Shown here: positions 50,666 to 60,097 of the stretch, piece by piece
Layout: each line of letters opens with the position of its first letter
How positions within the stretch are numbered: the stretch's first letter is position 1
Source of the DNA: Bog-473 sp963791455
GTDB lineage: Bacteria; Actinomycetota; Acidimicrobiia; Acidimicrobiales; RAAP-2
Assembly (NCBI GenBank): GCA_963791455.1
Contig: CAWBSM010000004.1
Location: forward strand, 682,001 to 746,000
DNA length: 64,000 bases
Reading direction: 5' to 3'
Made by a program: the position numbers and the translations under genes
Notes under the pieces: model-generated
Seen by the model: the letters and a program-made list of their open reading frames with translations, nothing else
Told to the model about the DNA's origin: nothing
The model's database searches: none

Positions 50666-52073
50666 CCTTCAGCGCGTGCAGCACCTCCTCGGCGGCGCGC
50701 GTACCCGCCGAGAGCGCGCCGTCGAGGTAGCCGCACCACTGGGTCGCGGTCTCCGTACCCGCCCAGTGGAGCGGGCCCACCGGTGCGCGCAGCGCGGGCC
50801 CCAGAACCGTGAGCGCGCCCGGGGTGCTCACGGCCACCGGACCACCGCGGGTGAACGGCTCGGCCGGCCAGTGCTGCTCGACGATCTCGACCGGCCGGCG
50901 CGCCCGCGGGCCGAAGGCCCGCTCGAGGTCGACCAGGATGGCGCCGCGGCGGGCATCGGGCCCGGCGACCTCCATGCGCCGGCAGTCGTCGCCGGCGATG
51001 AAGCCGACGATGGCGCCGTGCGAGCCCTCCTCGGGCGAGTTGTCGAACGTGCTCTCCATGACCCCGCCGGGAGCGACGATCTGACCGTTGAGCCCTTCGC
51101 TACGCCAGAAGGGCTCGTCGTAGAGCACGTGGACCTTGGTCACCGCCCCCATGGGCATGCGCTGGCAAAGCTGGTCCCGCCGCCCCGGCAGCGCCGGACT
51201 GAAGGTCAGGCGTCCGCAGAGCGCGGGCGACATGGCGAGGACGGCGCGTCGGGCGTGCACCCGCAGCGGTCGATGTGCGGCCGCCGGATCGGCGGGATCG
51301 GCTCCGGGTGCGACGAGCCGCGCGCTCACGGTCACGTGGTCGGGGCCGTGGGCCACCGCCTCGACGGGCGCGCCCAACACGACCCGTTGCCCGAGCTCGC
51401 CCGCCATGCCCTCGGCCAGCTGCTGCGAGCCACCGGCGAAACGTCCCTCCTGCGCGCCCCCGGTCGTGCGGGCGAGGTTGGTGAGCCCGCCGCCGGCGTG
51501 CAGATAGAAGAGGGTGAACAAAAGCGAGAGCTCGCCGGGCCCGGTCCCGAAGATGGCCTTGATGGCCACCTCGATGATGGCGCGGGCCGAGGGCGACTCG
51601 AGGTGGGTGTCGAGGTACGTGGCGAGCGTCTGCGCATCGAGGCCGGCCGCGCCGGCGGCGTCCCAGGGCGCCTCGAGGGGTACGTCGAAGGCGGAAAGAT
51701 CGAGGTCGAGCATGCAGGCAATGCCGTCGGCGGCACCGTGTGGATCCGAAGTCGGGATCAGGCCGACGTAGAGCTCCCGCTTCCCCTCGCGCAGTTCCAC
51801 GGCCTGGCCCATGGTGTAGGTGGGGAAGGTGGCGATACCCAGTTCGGCGGCGAGGGCGGCCAGGTGGTCTTGGGTGGGGCCGATCCACTGGCCGCCGTGG
51901 TCGATGGTGAAGCCGGCCGGCGTCACGGCGGTGAAGGAGCGCCCGCCGACTCGGTGTCGGGCATCGAGCACCAGCACCTCGACACCGGCCCGGGCCAGGA
52001 AGCGGGCGGCGGCCAGCCCCGAATAGCCGGCGCCGACTACGACCACCTCGCACTCCCGGTCCAGCTCGGCCAT
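50643..52073 (-). CDS. Flavin-containing amine oxidase (monoamine-oxidase type)
   Basis: 476 residues from ATG 52073. FAD-binding start VVVVGAGYSGLAAARFLARAG with VEVLVLDARHRVGGRSFT, the conserved GGQWIGPTQDHLAALA, AVLAMSPALCGRLTFSP, and the C-terminal FAD motif LHWAGTETATQWCGYLDGALSAGTRAAEEV. This is the full plan of MAO-type enzymes, which oxidise primary or secondary amines to aldehydes with O2, giving H2O2 and ammonia. No signal peptide is present, so it is cytosolic. It is first in the row with SCP2 and APC genes. Confidence 0.92.
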   Translation of the reverse strand: MAELDRECEVVVVGAGYSGLAAARFLARAGVEVLVLDARHRVGGRSFTAVTPAGFTIDHGGQWIGPTQDHLAALAAELGIATFPTYTMGQAVELREGKRELYVGLIPTSDPHGAADGIACMLDLDLSAFDVPLEAPWDAAGAAGLDAQTLATYLDTHLESPSARAIIEVAIKAIFGTGPGELSLLFTLFYLHAGGGLTNLARTTGGAQEGRFAGGSQQLAEGMAGELGQRVVLGAPVEAVAHGPDHVTVSARLVAPGADPADPAAAHRPLRVHARRAVLAMSPALCGRLTFSPALPGRRDQLCQRMPMGAVTKVHVLYDEPFWRSEGLNGQIVAPGGVMESTFDNSPEEGSHGAIVGFIAGDDCRRMEVAGPDARRGAILVDLERAFGPRARRPVEIVEQHWPAEPFTRGGPVAVSTPGALTVLGPALRAPVGPLHWAGTETATQWCGYLDGALSAGTRAAEEVLHALKGERVGFD

Positions 52074-52182
52074 CTGCCTGCTCCTCCACTCGCGGCGGGC
52101 GCCCGCGGCCTCAGTCGGCCACGATAGGCGCAGGTCCGACGGGTGCTGCGAGCACCCCTTCTGTACCGTACGGAGTGTGGTC

Positions 52183-53832
52183 ATGACGTTCGAGGGCTTG
52201 GAGCGCGGCACCTGGGAGGCCCTTCCGGGAGCCAATCGCCTGACGACCGCCCAACGCGAGGCCATCGAGTCCGAGGAACCGCTGCTCTGCGTCGTGGCCG
52301 GGGCCGGGGCCGGCAAGACGCGGGTGCTGACGTTGCGGGTGGCGCGCCGTGTGCGCGAGAGCACCATCGAGCCCGACCGCACCCTGGTCACCACGTTCAG
52401 CCGCAAAGCGGCCGAGGAGCTGCGCACCCGCTTGTACTCGCTGGGCGTCTCGGGGGTGAAGGCAGGCACGTTCCACCGCACGGCGCTCGGCCTCTTGCGC
52501 GAGCACCGAGAGCTGCGGGGACGCCCGCTGCCCCAACTCCTGCCGGACCGCCGGCGCCTGCTGGCCGACGTGAGCACCGGCGACCCCCGCCGGACCCGGG
52601 CCCTCGACGGCGAGATCGGCTGGGCCAAGGCGCGCCTCGTCTCCCCCGACCACTACGAGTCCGAGGCGCGGCGCCAGCGCCGACGCAGCGGCATGCGGGC
52701 CGAACAGGTCGCCGATGCCTACGCGCGCTACGAGGCGGAGCGAGCCCGCCGTCGGCTGCTCGACTTCGACGACCTGATCGTCGCCTGCGCCGACGCTCTG
52801 GCGGGCGACCGGGAGTTCGCCGACTCGGTCCGGTGGCGCACACGCCACCTCTTCGTCGACGAGATGCAGGACGTGAACCCGGCCCAATTCCGCCTGCTGA
52901 CGGCCATGCTGGCCGACGAACCCGACCTCTTCGTGGTCGGCGACCCCAACCAGTCGGTCTACGGCTTCAACGGGGCGGATCCGACCCTGCTCGACCGGCT
53001 GCCCGAGCTTCTCCCGGGCACCAAGGTGGTCCGCCTCGACGAGAACCACCGCTGCACCCCGCAGGTGGTGGCGGTGGCGACCGCGGTGCTGCGAGCGGGC
53101 GACGCCTTCGGAACGGACGACGTGGTGGTCGCGCCACGCACGACGCGCGTCGACGGACCGGTGCCCAAGGTGGTGTCGCACGCCACTGACCACGACGAGG
53201 CGGCCTGGGTGGCACAACGGGCCAAGCTGTCGCGCACGCCAGGACGGCGATGGTCGAGCATCGCCGTGCTGACGCGCACCAACGCGCAGCTGGCCAAGGT
53301 GCAAACGGCCATGGATGCGGCGCGGGTGCCGAGCATGATCGCCGGCGCGGACCTCGGCCCGGCGTCGGACCTGCGTTCCGACGGCGGGCGGCGGGGCCAG
53401 GATCTGGACGAGGAAGAGCTGACCGCGTGGGAGGAGCCTGCTGACCGGGACCGTGTAGTGCTCACGACTTTCCACCGCGCCAAGGGCCTGCAGTGGCCGA
53501 CCGTCATCGTGGCGGGGCTCGGCGCCGGGCTCATGCCCATTGCAGCGGCCCAGACGCCGGCGGCCATCGACGAGGAGCGCCGGCTCTTCTACGTCGCGTT
53601 GACTCGTTCCGAAGAGGAGCTGTGGTGCAGCTGGTTCGAACGGACCGACGACGACGCGGGGCAGGGCGGCCCGCCGCGCGGGCCGAGCCCGTGGCTGGCG
53701 CCCGTCGAGCGGACGATCGCGCAGCTCGAGAAGGAGGCGGCCCCGACGGGGGCGGCGGAGGTCTCGGCCCGGGTGGCCGAGCTCCGGGCGCGGCTGGCCG
53801 AGGCGGCGGAACCCACCGACTCCGGCCGCTAG
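52183..53832 (+). CDS. UvrD/Rep-family (SF1A) DNA helicase, compact
   Basis: 549 residues from ATG 52183 (GTG 52177 also possible). Motifs in order: Q-motif NRLTTAQREAI, Walker A VAGAGAGKTRVL (39-46), Ia TTFSRKAAEELRTRL, Ib GTFHRTALGLL, II LFVDEMQDVNPAQ, III VVGDPNQSVYGFNGA, IV LDENHRCTPQV, V TTFHRAKGLQWPTVIVAGL and VI FYVALTRSEEELWCSW. It is shorter than UvrD/PcrA (about 700-750), with reduced 1B/2B parts, and lacks a nuclease domain. ATP-driven 3'-5' unwinding in repair is the family role. Confidence 0.92.
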   Translation: MTFEGLERGTWEALPGANRLTTAQREAIESEEPLLCVVAGAGAGKTRVLTLRVARRVRESTIEPDRTLVTTFSRKAAEELRTRLYSLGVSGVKAGTFHRTALGLLREHRELRGRPLPQLLPDRRRLLADVSTGDPRRTRALDGEIGWAKARLVSPDHYESEARRQRRRSGMRAEQVADAYARYEAERARRRLLDFDDLIVACADALAGDREFADSVRWRTRHLFVDEMQDVNPAQFRLLTAMLADEPDLFVVGDPNQSVYGFNGADPTLLDRLPELLPGTKVVRLDENHRCTPQVVAVATAVLRAGDAFGTDDVVVAPRTTRVDGPVPKVVSHATDHDEAAWVAQRAKLSRTPGRRWSSIAVLTRTNAQLAKVQTAMDAARVPSMIAGADLGPASDLRSDGGRRGQDLDEEELTAWEEPADRDRVVLTTFHRAKGLQWPTVIVAGLGAGLMPIAAAQTPAAIDEERRLFYVALTRSEEELWCSWFERTDDDAGQGGPPRGPSPWLAPVERTIAQLEKEAAPTGAAEVSARVAELRARLAEAAEPTDSGR

Positions 53833-53947
53833 CGGGGTCGCGAGGCGGCACTGGGCAACGGAGGTCGTGCCAGCACGACCTCCGCGAGCGAGGTTGCATC
53901 CTTGCCGGGCCCGATCCGGCAGGAGAGGCTGGCAGCGGGAGGTGGCC

Positions 53948-56368
53948 GTGGGCGCCGTCGTCATGGTGTTTCGCGCCGAGCTGCGGCGACGCTGGAGGGC
54001 GTGGCTTGCTCTCGCGGCGCTGATCGCCGTCGTCGGCGGACTCGTGCTCGGCTTCACCGCGGCCGGCCGCCGCACCGCGTCGGCGTACCCGGCGTTCGTC
54101 GCCTCCCACGGGTACGACATCGAGCTGGGGACCCTGCGGCCGCTGCCGCATCTCGCGTCGCTGCCCGAGGTCGAATCCGCCACGGAGGTGCGCTCGGTGC
54201 TCACGGGACAGCCGACGTGCGCGTGTACCGGGAGGATCAACCCCAACGCCTTCTCCGTCCTTTCCGTCCCCCAACGGGACACGGCGCGGATGGTGTCCCT
54301 GGTCGCCGGGAGCCTGCCCGATCCATCATCACCAGACCAGGTGCTCGCCTCCTTCACGCTCCAGCAGGACGATGGTGTGCAGGTCGGTACCGTCCTCCAC
54401 GTTCCGTTCTACGCGGCGTCGCAATTCGACGCGGTGGCCAACGCCACCGGCGCGGGCCCGAGGCCGACCGGGCCGCAGCTGTCCTTGAGGGTGGTCGGCA
54501 TCGAGGCCGCCGAATCCGAGTTCCCGATCGGAACCTCCCCCATCTATGACGTGTACACGACCCCGGCGTTCGCCCGGAACGTGCTCCCCCACACCGCCAC
54601 CTTCCCGACGTACTTCGTCCGCTTGCGCCGAGGCGCCAACGACCTCGCCCGCTTCAAGTCAGACGTCGGGTCGGCCGCGATCGGCGGCTCTCAGAACCTC
54701 GACACGCCCGCCGCACTGTTGGCCTCCTCCATCCACCCCCAGGCGGTGGGCTGGTGGCTGTTGGCGGCGCTGACCGCGCTGGCCGGCCTGGCCATGGTGG
54801 CCCAGGCCATCGGCCGGCAGAGCGCCGTCGAAGGCGAGGGGTACGAGTCGCTCCGGATGCTCGGGGTTACGCCGAGTCAGCTGGTAGCCATCGGGCTGGC
54901 ACGCACCGTCGCGGTGGGTCTGGTCGGGGCAGTCGGCGCGGTTCTGCTCGCCTTCGTCCTGTCGCCACTGGCGCCCGTCGGCGAGGCACGCTTTGCCGAA
55001 ACGCGGACCGGCCTGTCGTTCGATGCGCTGGTCCTTTCGGTGGGCTTCCTGGCGACGGTCGCCGCGACCCTCGGCGCGGGGACGTGGCCGTCGATCCGCC
55101 AGTCGCGCGGCGCCAGGGGGCGCGAGGACAGCCGCGCCGGACCGTCTCGTGTCGCGTCACTCGTCGCCTCGGCCGGCGCACCATTGAGCGCAGTCGTCGG
55201 CGTCCGCCACACGCTCGAACGCGGGCGCGGGCGATCGGCCATGCCGGTCGGCACGGCGTTGCTCGGCACCGCCCTGGCCGTCCTCGTCCTCAGCGCCACG
55301 GCGGTCTTCGGTGCCAGCCTCAGCAACCTGACCGCGACGCCCGCGCTGTACGGCGACAGCTACCAGATGGTCGTCTACGGTTCGGGCCTCGGCATTCCCG
55401 AGCACACCTTGGTGGCCAGGCTCGAGGACAACCGCCACATCAGCCGGATCAGCGCCGGATTCGGGCAGACGGTGCTCGTCAACGGCGTGAGTGTGCAGGG
55501 CGTCGCCGCCAGATCGGTCCGCGGGCGACTGCTGTTGTCCACCATCACGGGCAGGTACCCGACGGGCGTCGGCCAGATCGCGCTGGGCGCCGCGACCATG
55601 CGTGCCGCCGGTGCGCATGTGGGCTCCGTGGTTCGGGTGACCGTGCGTCGCCCCCAGGGCGGGACCAGGTCCACGCCGTTCCACGTCGTCGGCGAGGCTG
55701 CCTTCCCAACGGGGATCGGCAACGGGGCGATCAGCCTCGGTGTGGGCGCCGCGTTCAGCGTGCCCGGCCTCGAGGACGCGGTTTGCCCGTCCGGGCCGGG
55801 CCAGTCGGTGTGCGCGCGGTTGTCGAACGCGACCCACTCCTACTCCCTCTTGGTGAGCGCCACGCCCGACCGCGCCGGGCGGACGGCCATCGCGCGCTAC
55901 CTCGAGACCTTCGCGGGGAACGCGACGAGCGCGACTCCGCCCGGCCCGCTCGTCAACTTCGGCCAGGCGGTGAACTTCCCCCTGATCCTGGGTGTCGTGG
56001 TCGGCGCCTTCGGCATGGCCTCGCTCGTCCATCTCCTTGTCGTCACCGTGCCGCGCCGGCGCCGCGACATGGGCATCCTCAAGGCGCTCGGCTTCCTCGA
56101 CCGTCAAGTGGGTGCCACGGTCTACTGGCAGGCGGCGACGATCGCCGTCGTTGCGCTCGTGGTCGGGGTGCCCCTCGGCGTTGCGGCCGGCAAAGTCGTC
56201 TGGACTGCCTTCGCGCAGTACATCGGCGTGGTGCCCGTCTCGGTCGTGCAGGCCGGGCTGGTGGCATCGATCGCCGTGGGAACGCTGGTGGTGGCGGTTC
56301 TCCTCGCGATCGGTCCCGCCGTGGCGGCGGCCCGATCGAAGCCGGGGCGGCTGCTCACAGAAAGGTGA
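53948..56368 (+). CDS. FtsX-like ABC permease (MacB/LolC type)
   Basis: About 806 residues from GTG 53948 (GGGAGGTGGCC upstream); ATG 53963 is possible. Two FtsX repeats: an N-terminal helix (WLALAALIAVVGGLVLGFTAAG), a large periplasmic-type domain, and three helices (WWLLAALTALAGLAMVAQAI; TVAVGLVGAVGAVLLAFVL; LVLSVGFLATVAATLGAG). Then a second helix near 440, a second external domain, and the final three helices with LVHLLVVTVPRRRRDMGILKALGF, a typical FtsX coupling segment. It would export or extract a lipid or peptide when paired with an ATPase, but no MacB-type ATPase gene is within the window on either side. Confidence 0.88.
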   Translation: MGAVVMVFRAELRRRWRAWLALAALIAVVGGLVLGFTAAGRRTASAYPAFVASHGYDIELGTLRPLPHLASLPEVESATEVRSVLTGQPTCACTGRINPNAFSVLSVPQRDTARMVSLVAGSLPDPSSPDQVLASFTLQQDDGVQVGTVLHVPFYAASQFDAVANATGAGPRPTGPQLSLRVVGIEAAESEFPIGTSPIYDVYTTPAFARNVLPHTATFPTYFVRLRRGANDLARFKSDVGSAAIGGSQNLDTPAALLASSIHPQAVGWWLLAALTALAGLAMVAQAIGRQSAVEGEGYESLRMLGVTPSQLVAIGLARTVAVGLVGAVGAVLLAFVLSPLAPVGEARFAETRTGLSFDALVLSVGFLATVAATLGAGTWPSIRQSRGARGREDSRAGPSRVASLVASAGAPLSAVVGVRHTLERGRGRSAMPVGTALLGTALAVLVLSATAVFGASLSNLTATPALYGDSYQMVVYGSGLGIPEHTLVARLEDNRHISRISAGFGQTVLVNGVSVQGVAARSVRGRLLLSTITGRYPTGVGQIALGAATMRAAGAHVGSVVRVTVRRPQGGTRSTPFHVVGEAAFPTGIGNGAISLGVGAAFSVPGLEDAVCPSGPGQSVCARLSNATHSYSLLVSATPDRAGRTAIARYLETFAGNATSATPPGPLVNFGQAVNFPLILGVVVGAFGMASLVHLLVVTVPRRRRDMGILKALGFLDRQVGATVYWQAATIAVVALVVGVPLGVAAGKVVWTAFAQYIGVVPVSVVQAGLVASIAVGTLVVAVLLAIGPAVAAARSKPGRLLTER

Positions 56369-56443
56369 AACTCGGGGATCCCTCGGGCCGCGACCGGTAA
56401 GGTCGTCCTGTCCGATCGACCCGAGGTGGGGGTGACCCGTCCG

Positions 56444-57841
56444 ATGTCGGAGCTGCTGGAACAACTGCGCAAGACCGTCGGCGAAAACCATGTCGTCGCC
56501 GGCGTGTCCATCCACGCGGACTACACCCATGACGAGGCTCTCACCACCGTGCCGGTGGTCCCCCTCGCCGTGGTGCTGCCCGGGTCGACCGACGAGGTCT
56601 CCGAGGTCTTGAAGCTGGCGAGCGAACACGCGGTGCCGGTCGTTGCCCGTGGCAGCGGCACCGGTCTTTCCGGGGCGGCGGTCCCGGTGGCCGACGGCAT
56701 CCTGCTGGCCTTCGACCGCATGAAGCGCATCCGCGAGATCGATACCGAGAACCAAGTCGCCGTCGTGGAGCCGGGCGTGACGCTCGAGCAGCTCAACGGC
56801 GAGCTCGCGCCCCTCGGCCTCATCTACCCCGTCTCCCCGGGCGAGCAGAGCGGCTCGTTGGGCGGGAACGTGGCCACCAACGCCGGCGGCATGCGCGCCG
56901 TTCGCTACGGCGTGACCCGCCATCACGTGCTCGGACTCGAAGTGGTGCTGGCCGATGGCAAGGTGCTGCGCACGGGGGGCAAGTTCGTCAAGTGCTCGAG
57001 CGGGTACGACCTGACCCAGTTGCTCATCGGCTCCGAAGGCACTCTCGCCATCACGACCGAGGTCACGGTGAAGGTCCAGCCCCGCTTGAGCGCATCGTCC
57101 ACCGTCCTCGCCCCCTTCGCCACGCTGGCCGAGGTGGCGCGGGCCGTGCCGCACATCGTGCACAGCGGCATCGACCCCTCCATCTTGGAGTACGTCGACG
57201 TGATGGTGATGGGCGGCATCACCCAAGCCGCCGGCCTCGACCTCGGCGTCCCCGAAGAGGTCAAGGCGCGCACCCTCGCCTATCTCGTCGTCGTGCTGGA
57301 AGGCATGGAGGCCGAGCGGGTGGAGGAGGACGTCCAGCGCCTGGGCACGCTGCTCGACGACCTGGGGGCGCTCGACGTCTATGTCCTCCCGGCCGCGTCG
57401 GGTTCCCAGCTCATCGCGGCGCGGGAACGGGCCTTCTTCGTGGGCAAGGCGGCGGGGTGCGACGACCTCATCGACGCGGTGATCCCACGGGCAACCATCC
57501 CGGACTACCTGGCCAAGGTCGCCGCGCTGGCACAGGAACACGGCGCGCTGGTCACCGGCTGCGGGCACATCGGGGACGGCAATGTCCACATCTCGGTCTT
57601 CCAGCCCGACGGCGAGCGACGACATGCCCTCATGCACGCCAGCTTCGAGCTGGCGCTGGCCGTCGGCGGTGCAATCTCGGGCGAGCACGGGATCGGGACG
57701 GCGAAGCTGCCCTACTTCCTCGAGATGCAGGATCCGGTGTCACTCGAGCTGATGCGCTCGATCAAGCGCGTCTTCGACCCGCAGGGGATACTCGGACCGG
57801 ACCGGGTGCTCGGCGTGCTGCAGTCGGGAGAGACCGGATGA
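56444..57841 (+). CDS. FAD-linked 2-hydroxyacid oxidase/dehydrogenase (GlcD type)
   Basis: 465 residues from ATG 56444; GTG starts a few codons upstream are possible. FAD-binding type 4 domain: VVLPGSTDEVSEVLKLA, VPVVARGSGTGLSGAAVPVADG, QSGSLGGNVATNAGGMRAVRYGVT and GGKFVKCSSGYDLTQLLIGSEGTL. C-terminal substrate domain: GCGHIGDGNVHISVF with the His and AISGEHGIGTAKLPYF. This is the GlcD/D-lactate dehydrogenase class, which oxidises D-2-hydroxyacids to 2-oxoacids. Its stop overlaps the next start (ATGA), so it is translationally coupled to a TPP enzyme that may use the oxoacid (inference). Confidence 0.92.
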   Translation: MSELLEQLRKTVGENHVVAGVSIHADYTHDEALTTVPVVPLAVVLPGSTDEVSEVLKLASEHAVPVVARGSGTGLSGAAVPVADGILLAFDRMKRIREIDTENQVAVVEPGVTLEQLNGELAPLGLIYPVSPGEQSGSLGGNVATNAGGMRAVRYGVTRHHVLGLEVVLADGKVLRTGGKFVKCSSGYDLTQLLIGSEGTLAITTEVTVKVQPRLSASSTVLAPFATLAEVARAVPHIVHSGIDPSILEYVDVMVMGGITQAAGLDLGVPEEVKARTLAYLVVVLEGMEAERVEEDVQRLGTLLDDLGALDVYVLPAASGSQLIAARERAFFVGKAAGCDDLIDAVIPRATIPDYLAKVAALAQEHGALVTGCGHIGDGNVHISVFQPDGERRHALMHASFELALAVGGAISGEHGIGTAKLPYFLEMQDPVSLELMRSIKRVFDPQGILGPDRVLGVLQSGETG

Positions 57842-59385
57842 ATGGCGCCCGCGCCCTCCTCTCGACGCTCGTCGATGCCGGTGTCGACGTGTGCTTCGCC
57901 AACCCCGGGACCTCCGAGATGCACTTCGTCGCCGCCCTCGACGACGTGCCCGCCATGCGCGGCGTGCTGTGCCTCTTCGAGGGAGTGGTCACCGGCGCGG
58001 CCGACGGCTACGGGCGCGTCGCGGGGAGGCCGGCGGCGACCCTGCTTCATCTCGGCCCGGGGCTCGGCAATGGCCTCGCCAACTTGCACAACGCGCGGCG
58101 CGCCCGCACGCCGATCGTCAACATCGTGGGCGACCACGCGACATACCACGCCCGCCACGACGCACCACTCCAATCGGACATCGCATCAATCGCCGGCGCG
58201 GTCTCCGGGTGGTATCGCGCGACGACCCGCGCCGACGACGTGGCGGCCGACGCGGCCGACGCCGTCGCTGCGGCTTTCGGGCCACCGGGCCGCGTCGCCA
58301 CACTGGTATTGCCCGCGGACGCGTCGTGGTCGGAGTCGAACACCGGCGCCTGTTTGCCGCGGCCGGCGGGCCGGCCGTCCGTGGTCGCGTCCGACACCAT
58401 CGAGGAAGCGGCCAAGGCGCTGCGCTCGGGTGAGAAGGCGGCGCTCTTGCTCGGCGGAACCGCGCTCCGGGCCAACGGACTTCACGCCGCCAGTCGGGTG
58501 GCCGCGACCACCGGTGCCGCACTCCTCGGTGAGACGTTCCCGGCCAACCTGGAGCGTGGAGCGGGTATCCCCGCGGTCGAGCGATTGGCCTACCTGGCCG
58601 AGATGGCCCAGGCCCAGCTCGACGGCGTGCGCCAGCTCGTCCTGGTCGACGCCAAGTCCCCCGTTTCTTTCTTTGCCTACCCCGGCAAGGCGAGCGACCT
58701 CGTCCCTGCCGGCTGCACCGTCCACACCCTGGTACGACCCGACGAGGATGCGGCGAACACGCTGGAGACCCTGGCGGAGGTCGTCGGGGCTCGGGGGGAC
58801 GCCGGCGTGCCGGCCCCCTCGGCGCGACCGGACCGGCCCACCGGTGGCATCAGCGCGGAGTCACTCGGCGCCGCGGTGGGCGCCACGCTGCGCGAGGGCA
58901 CCGTCGTGGTGGACGAAGGCAACACGTCGGGACTCTTCGTCCCGGCGGCGACGGCGGGCGCGCCGCGGCATGACTGGCTGACACTCACGGGAGGCGCCAT
59001 CGGGATCGGCCTCCCCATGGCGACCGGCGCGGCCGTGGCGGCACCCGACCGGCCCGTGCTCTGTCTCGAGGCTGACGGGAGTGCCATGTACACCCTGCAG
59101 GCGCTGTGGACCCAAGCCCGCGAAGGGCTCAACGTGACCACGGTCGTCCTCTCCAACCGCAGCTACGCGATCTTGAACATGGAGCTGCACCGCGTGGGCG
59201 CCGGCGGCGGCGGCCCGCTGTCGCGCCGACTGCTCGATCTGACCGACCCAGAGCTCGCTTTCTGCGACCTCGCGCGCGGTATGGGAGTTCCGGCGCGTCG
59301 AGTGGAGCACGCGGAGGATCTCACGAGGGCGCTGGACGCGGGGTTCGCCGAGCCTGGCCCGACGCTCATCGAGGTACCGATCTAG
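57838..59385 (+). CDS. TPP-dependent acetolactate-synthase-like enzyme
   Basis: 515 residues from ATG 57838. Pyr domain: GVDVCFANPGTSEMHFVAAL with the catalytic Glu in LCLFEGVVTGAADGYGR (about 48). Middle domain: AAKALRSGEKAALLLGG. PP domain: VVDEGNTSGLF, GGAIGIGLPMATGAAVA, CLEADGSAMYTLQALWTQ (TPP/Mg motif, with A for the first G of GDGS) and VLSNRSYAILNMELH. It is shorter than acetohydroxyacid synthase (about 570) and lacks a linked small subunit gene. It belongs to the 'acetolactate synthase large subunit-like' decarboxylases such as benzoylformate-type enzymes. The coupling to the GlcD-type oxidase suggests a two-step hydroxyacid degradation. Confidence 0.88.
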   Translation: MNGARALLSTLVDAGVDVCFANPGTSEMHFVAALDDVPAMRGVLCLFEGVVTGAADGYGRVAGRPAATLLHLGPGLGNGLANLHNARRARTPIVNIVGDHATYHARHDAPLQSDIASIAGAVSGWYRATTRADDVAADAADAVAAAFGPPGRVATLVLPADASWSESNTGACLPRPAGRPSVVASDTIEEAAKALRSGEKAALLLGGTALRANGLHAASRVAATTGAALLGETFPANLERGAGIPAVERLAYLAEMAQAQLDGVRQLVLVDAKSPVSFFAYPGKASDLVPAGCTVHTLVRPDEDAANTLETLAEVVGARGDAGVPAPSARPDRPTGGISAESLGAAVGATLREGTVVVDEGNTSGLFVPAATAGAPRHDWLTLTGGAIGIGLPMATGAAVAAPDRPVLCLEADGSAMYTLQALWTQAREGLNVTTVVLSNRSYAILNMELHRVGAGGGGPLSRRLLDLTDPELAFCDLARGMGVPARRVEHAEDLTRALDAGFAEPGPTLIEVPI

Positions 59386-59609
59386 TCCCTGGTCATGCAG
59401 TCCTTGGCGGGATCGAATTCACAATAGACGCACAACTTCACAACAGACTGACAACGGACTCAATCCGTCGACAACAAACAAGGCTGTCCAGGCCGAATAG
59501 TGACGAACGGATCTATAGCGCGGGGTAGCGGCTTGTCAGCATGCTTTGAAACGGGTGCGCTCAGCCGAGTTCGCCCTGGGGGACGGACGACCGCGGAGGA
59601 GGAAGGCGC

Positions 59610-59939
59610 ATGGTGATGGGGATGGACACCCCACTCTCGGACGCTCGCACAATTGACGCGGCGCTCGAGCGGCTGCGCCACGACCTTTTCGGCACGCCTG
59701 CGCTCGAAATCCCAGAGGTGCCCGACGACCCCGATGCCATCGACTACGCGTCGCTCGAGTTCGAGGTCGAACGGATGCGCAAGCGCCTGGCGATCTGGGA
59801 CATCTTCATGACGTACATGCGTGACGGCGCCCGCAGCTGGCCCGAGGTGCAGCAGTCGCTGACGCCGGAAGACTTCGACCAGATCGTCACCATCTGCGAC
59901 GGCATGCCGTTGCGCGACCTCCTTTTGGACCTGCGGTAA
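59610..59939 (+). CDS. Small helical protein of unknown function
   Basis: 109 residues from ATG 59610 with GGAGGAAGG upstream. Composition is acidic and helical: TIDAALERLRHDLFGTPALEI, DYASLEFEVERMRKRLAIWDIFMTYMRDG and LTPEDFDQIVTICDGMPLRDLLLDL. No membrane segment or named domain. It stands alone and ends in front of a strong hairpin region. Confidence 0.65.
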   Translation: MVMGMDTPLSDARTIDAALERLRHDLFGTPALEIPEVPDDPDAIDYASLEFEVERMRKRLAIWDIFMTYMRDGARSWPEVQQSLTPEDFDQIVTICDGMPLRDLLLDLR

Positions 59940-59988
59940 GGGCGGTCGCCAGGCAACCGACCACCGAACAGTTCGACGACACTTGGCC

Positions 59989-60097
59989 GAGCAGCACAGC
60001 TGCTCTTGGCGACGGCCACGTGTACGAAGGACATCACGGTAAGGCGCTTGGCCGAGCAGCAGCACGGGGCTGCTGCTCTTGGCGACGGCCAAGCGCC
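59989..60097. terminator. Two related hairpins between convergent genes
   Basis: Hairpin A: GAGCAGC-ACA-GCTGCTC (59989-60005). Hairpin B: an outer 11-bp stem GGCGCTTGGCC/GGCCAAGCGCC (60043-60053 with 60087-60097) and an inner 10-bp stem GAGCAGCAGC/GCTGCTGCTC (60054-60063 with 60069-60078). The two units share the TTGGCCGAGCAGC...GCTGCTCTTGGCGACGGCC body, so one looks like a duplicate of the other. No U-tract follows, but the place between a rightward and a leftward gene fits bidirectional termination. Confidence 0.6.

Noticed and set aside
52111..54357. Very long minus-strand open frame (748 codons) opposite the helicase gene
   Set aside because: It is antisense to a gene with all helicase motifs, has no motif of its own, and long antisense frames are expected in such GC-rich DNA.
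55157..57688. 843-codon minus-strand open frame opposite the FtsX and GlcD-type genes
   Set aside because: His/Asp/Arg/Gly-rich composition typical of the antisense of GC-rich genes; no domain recognised.
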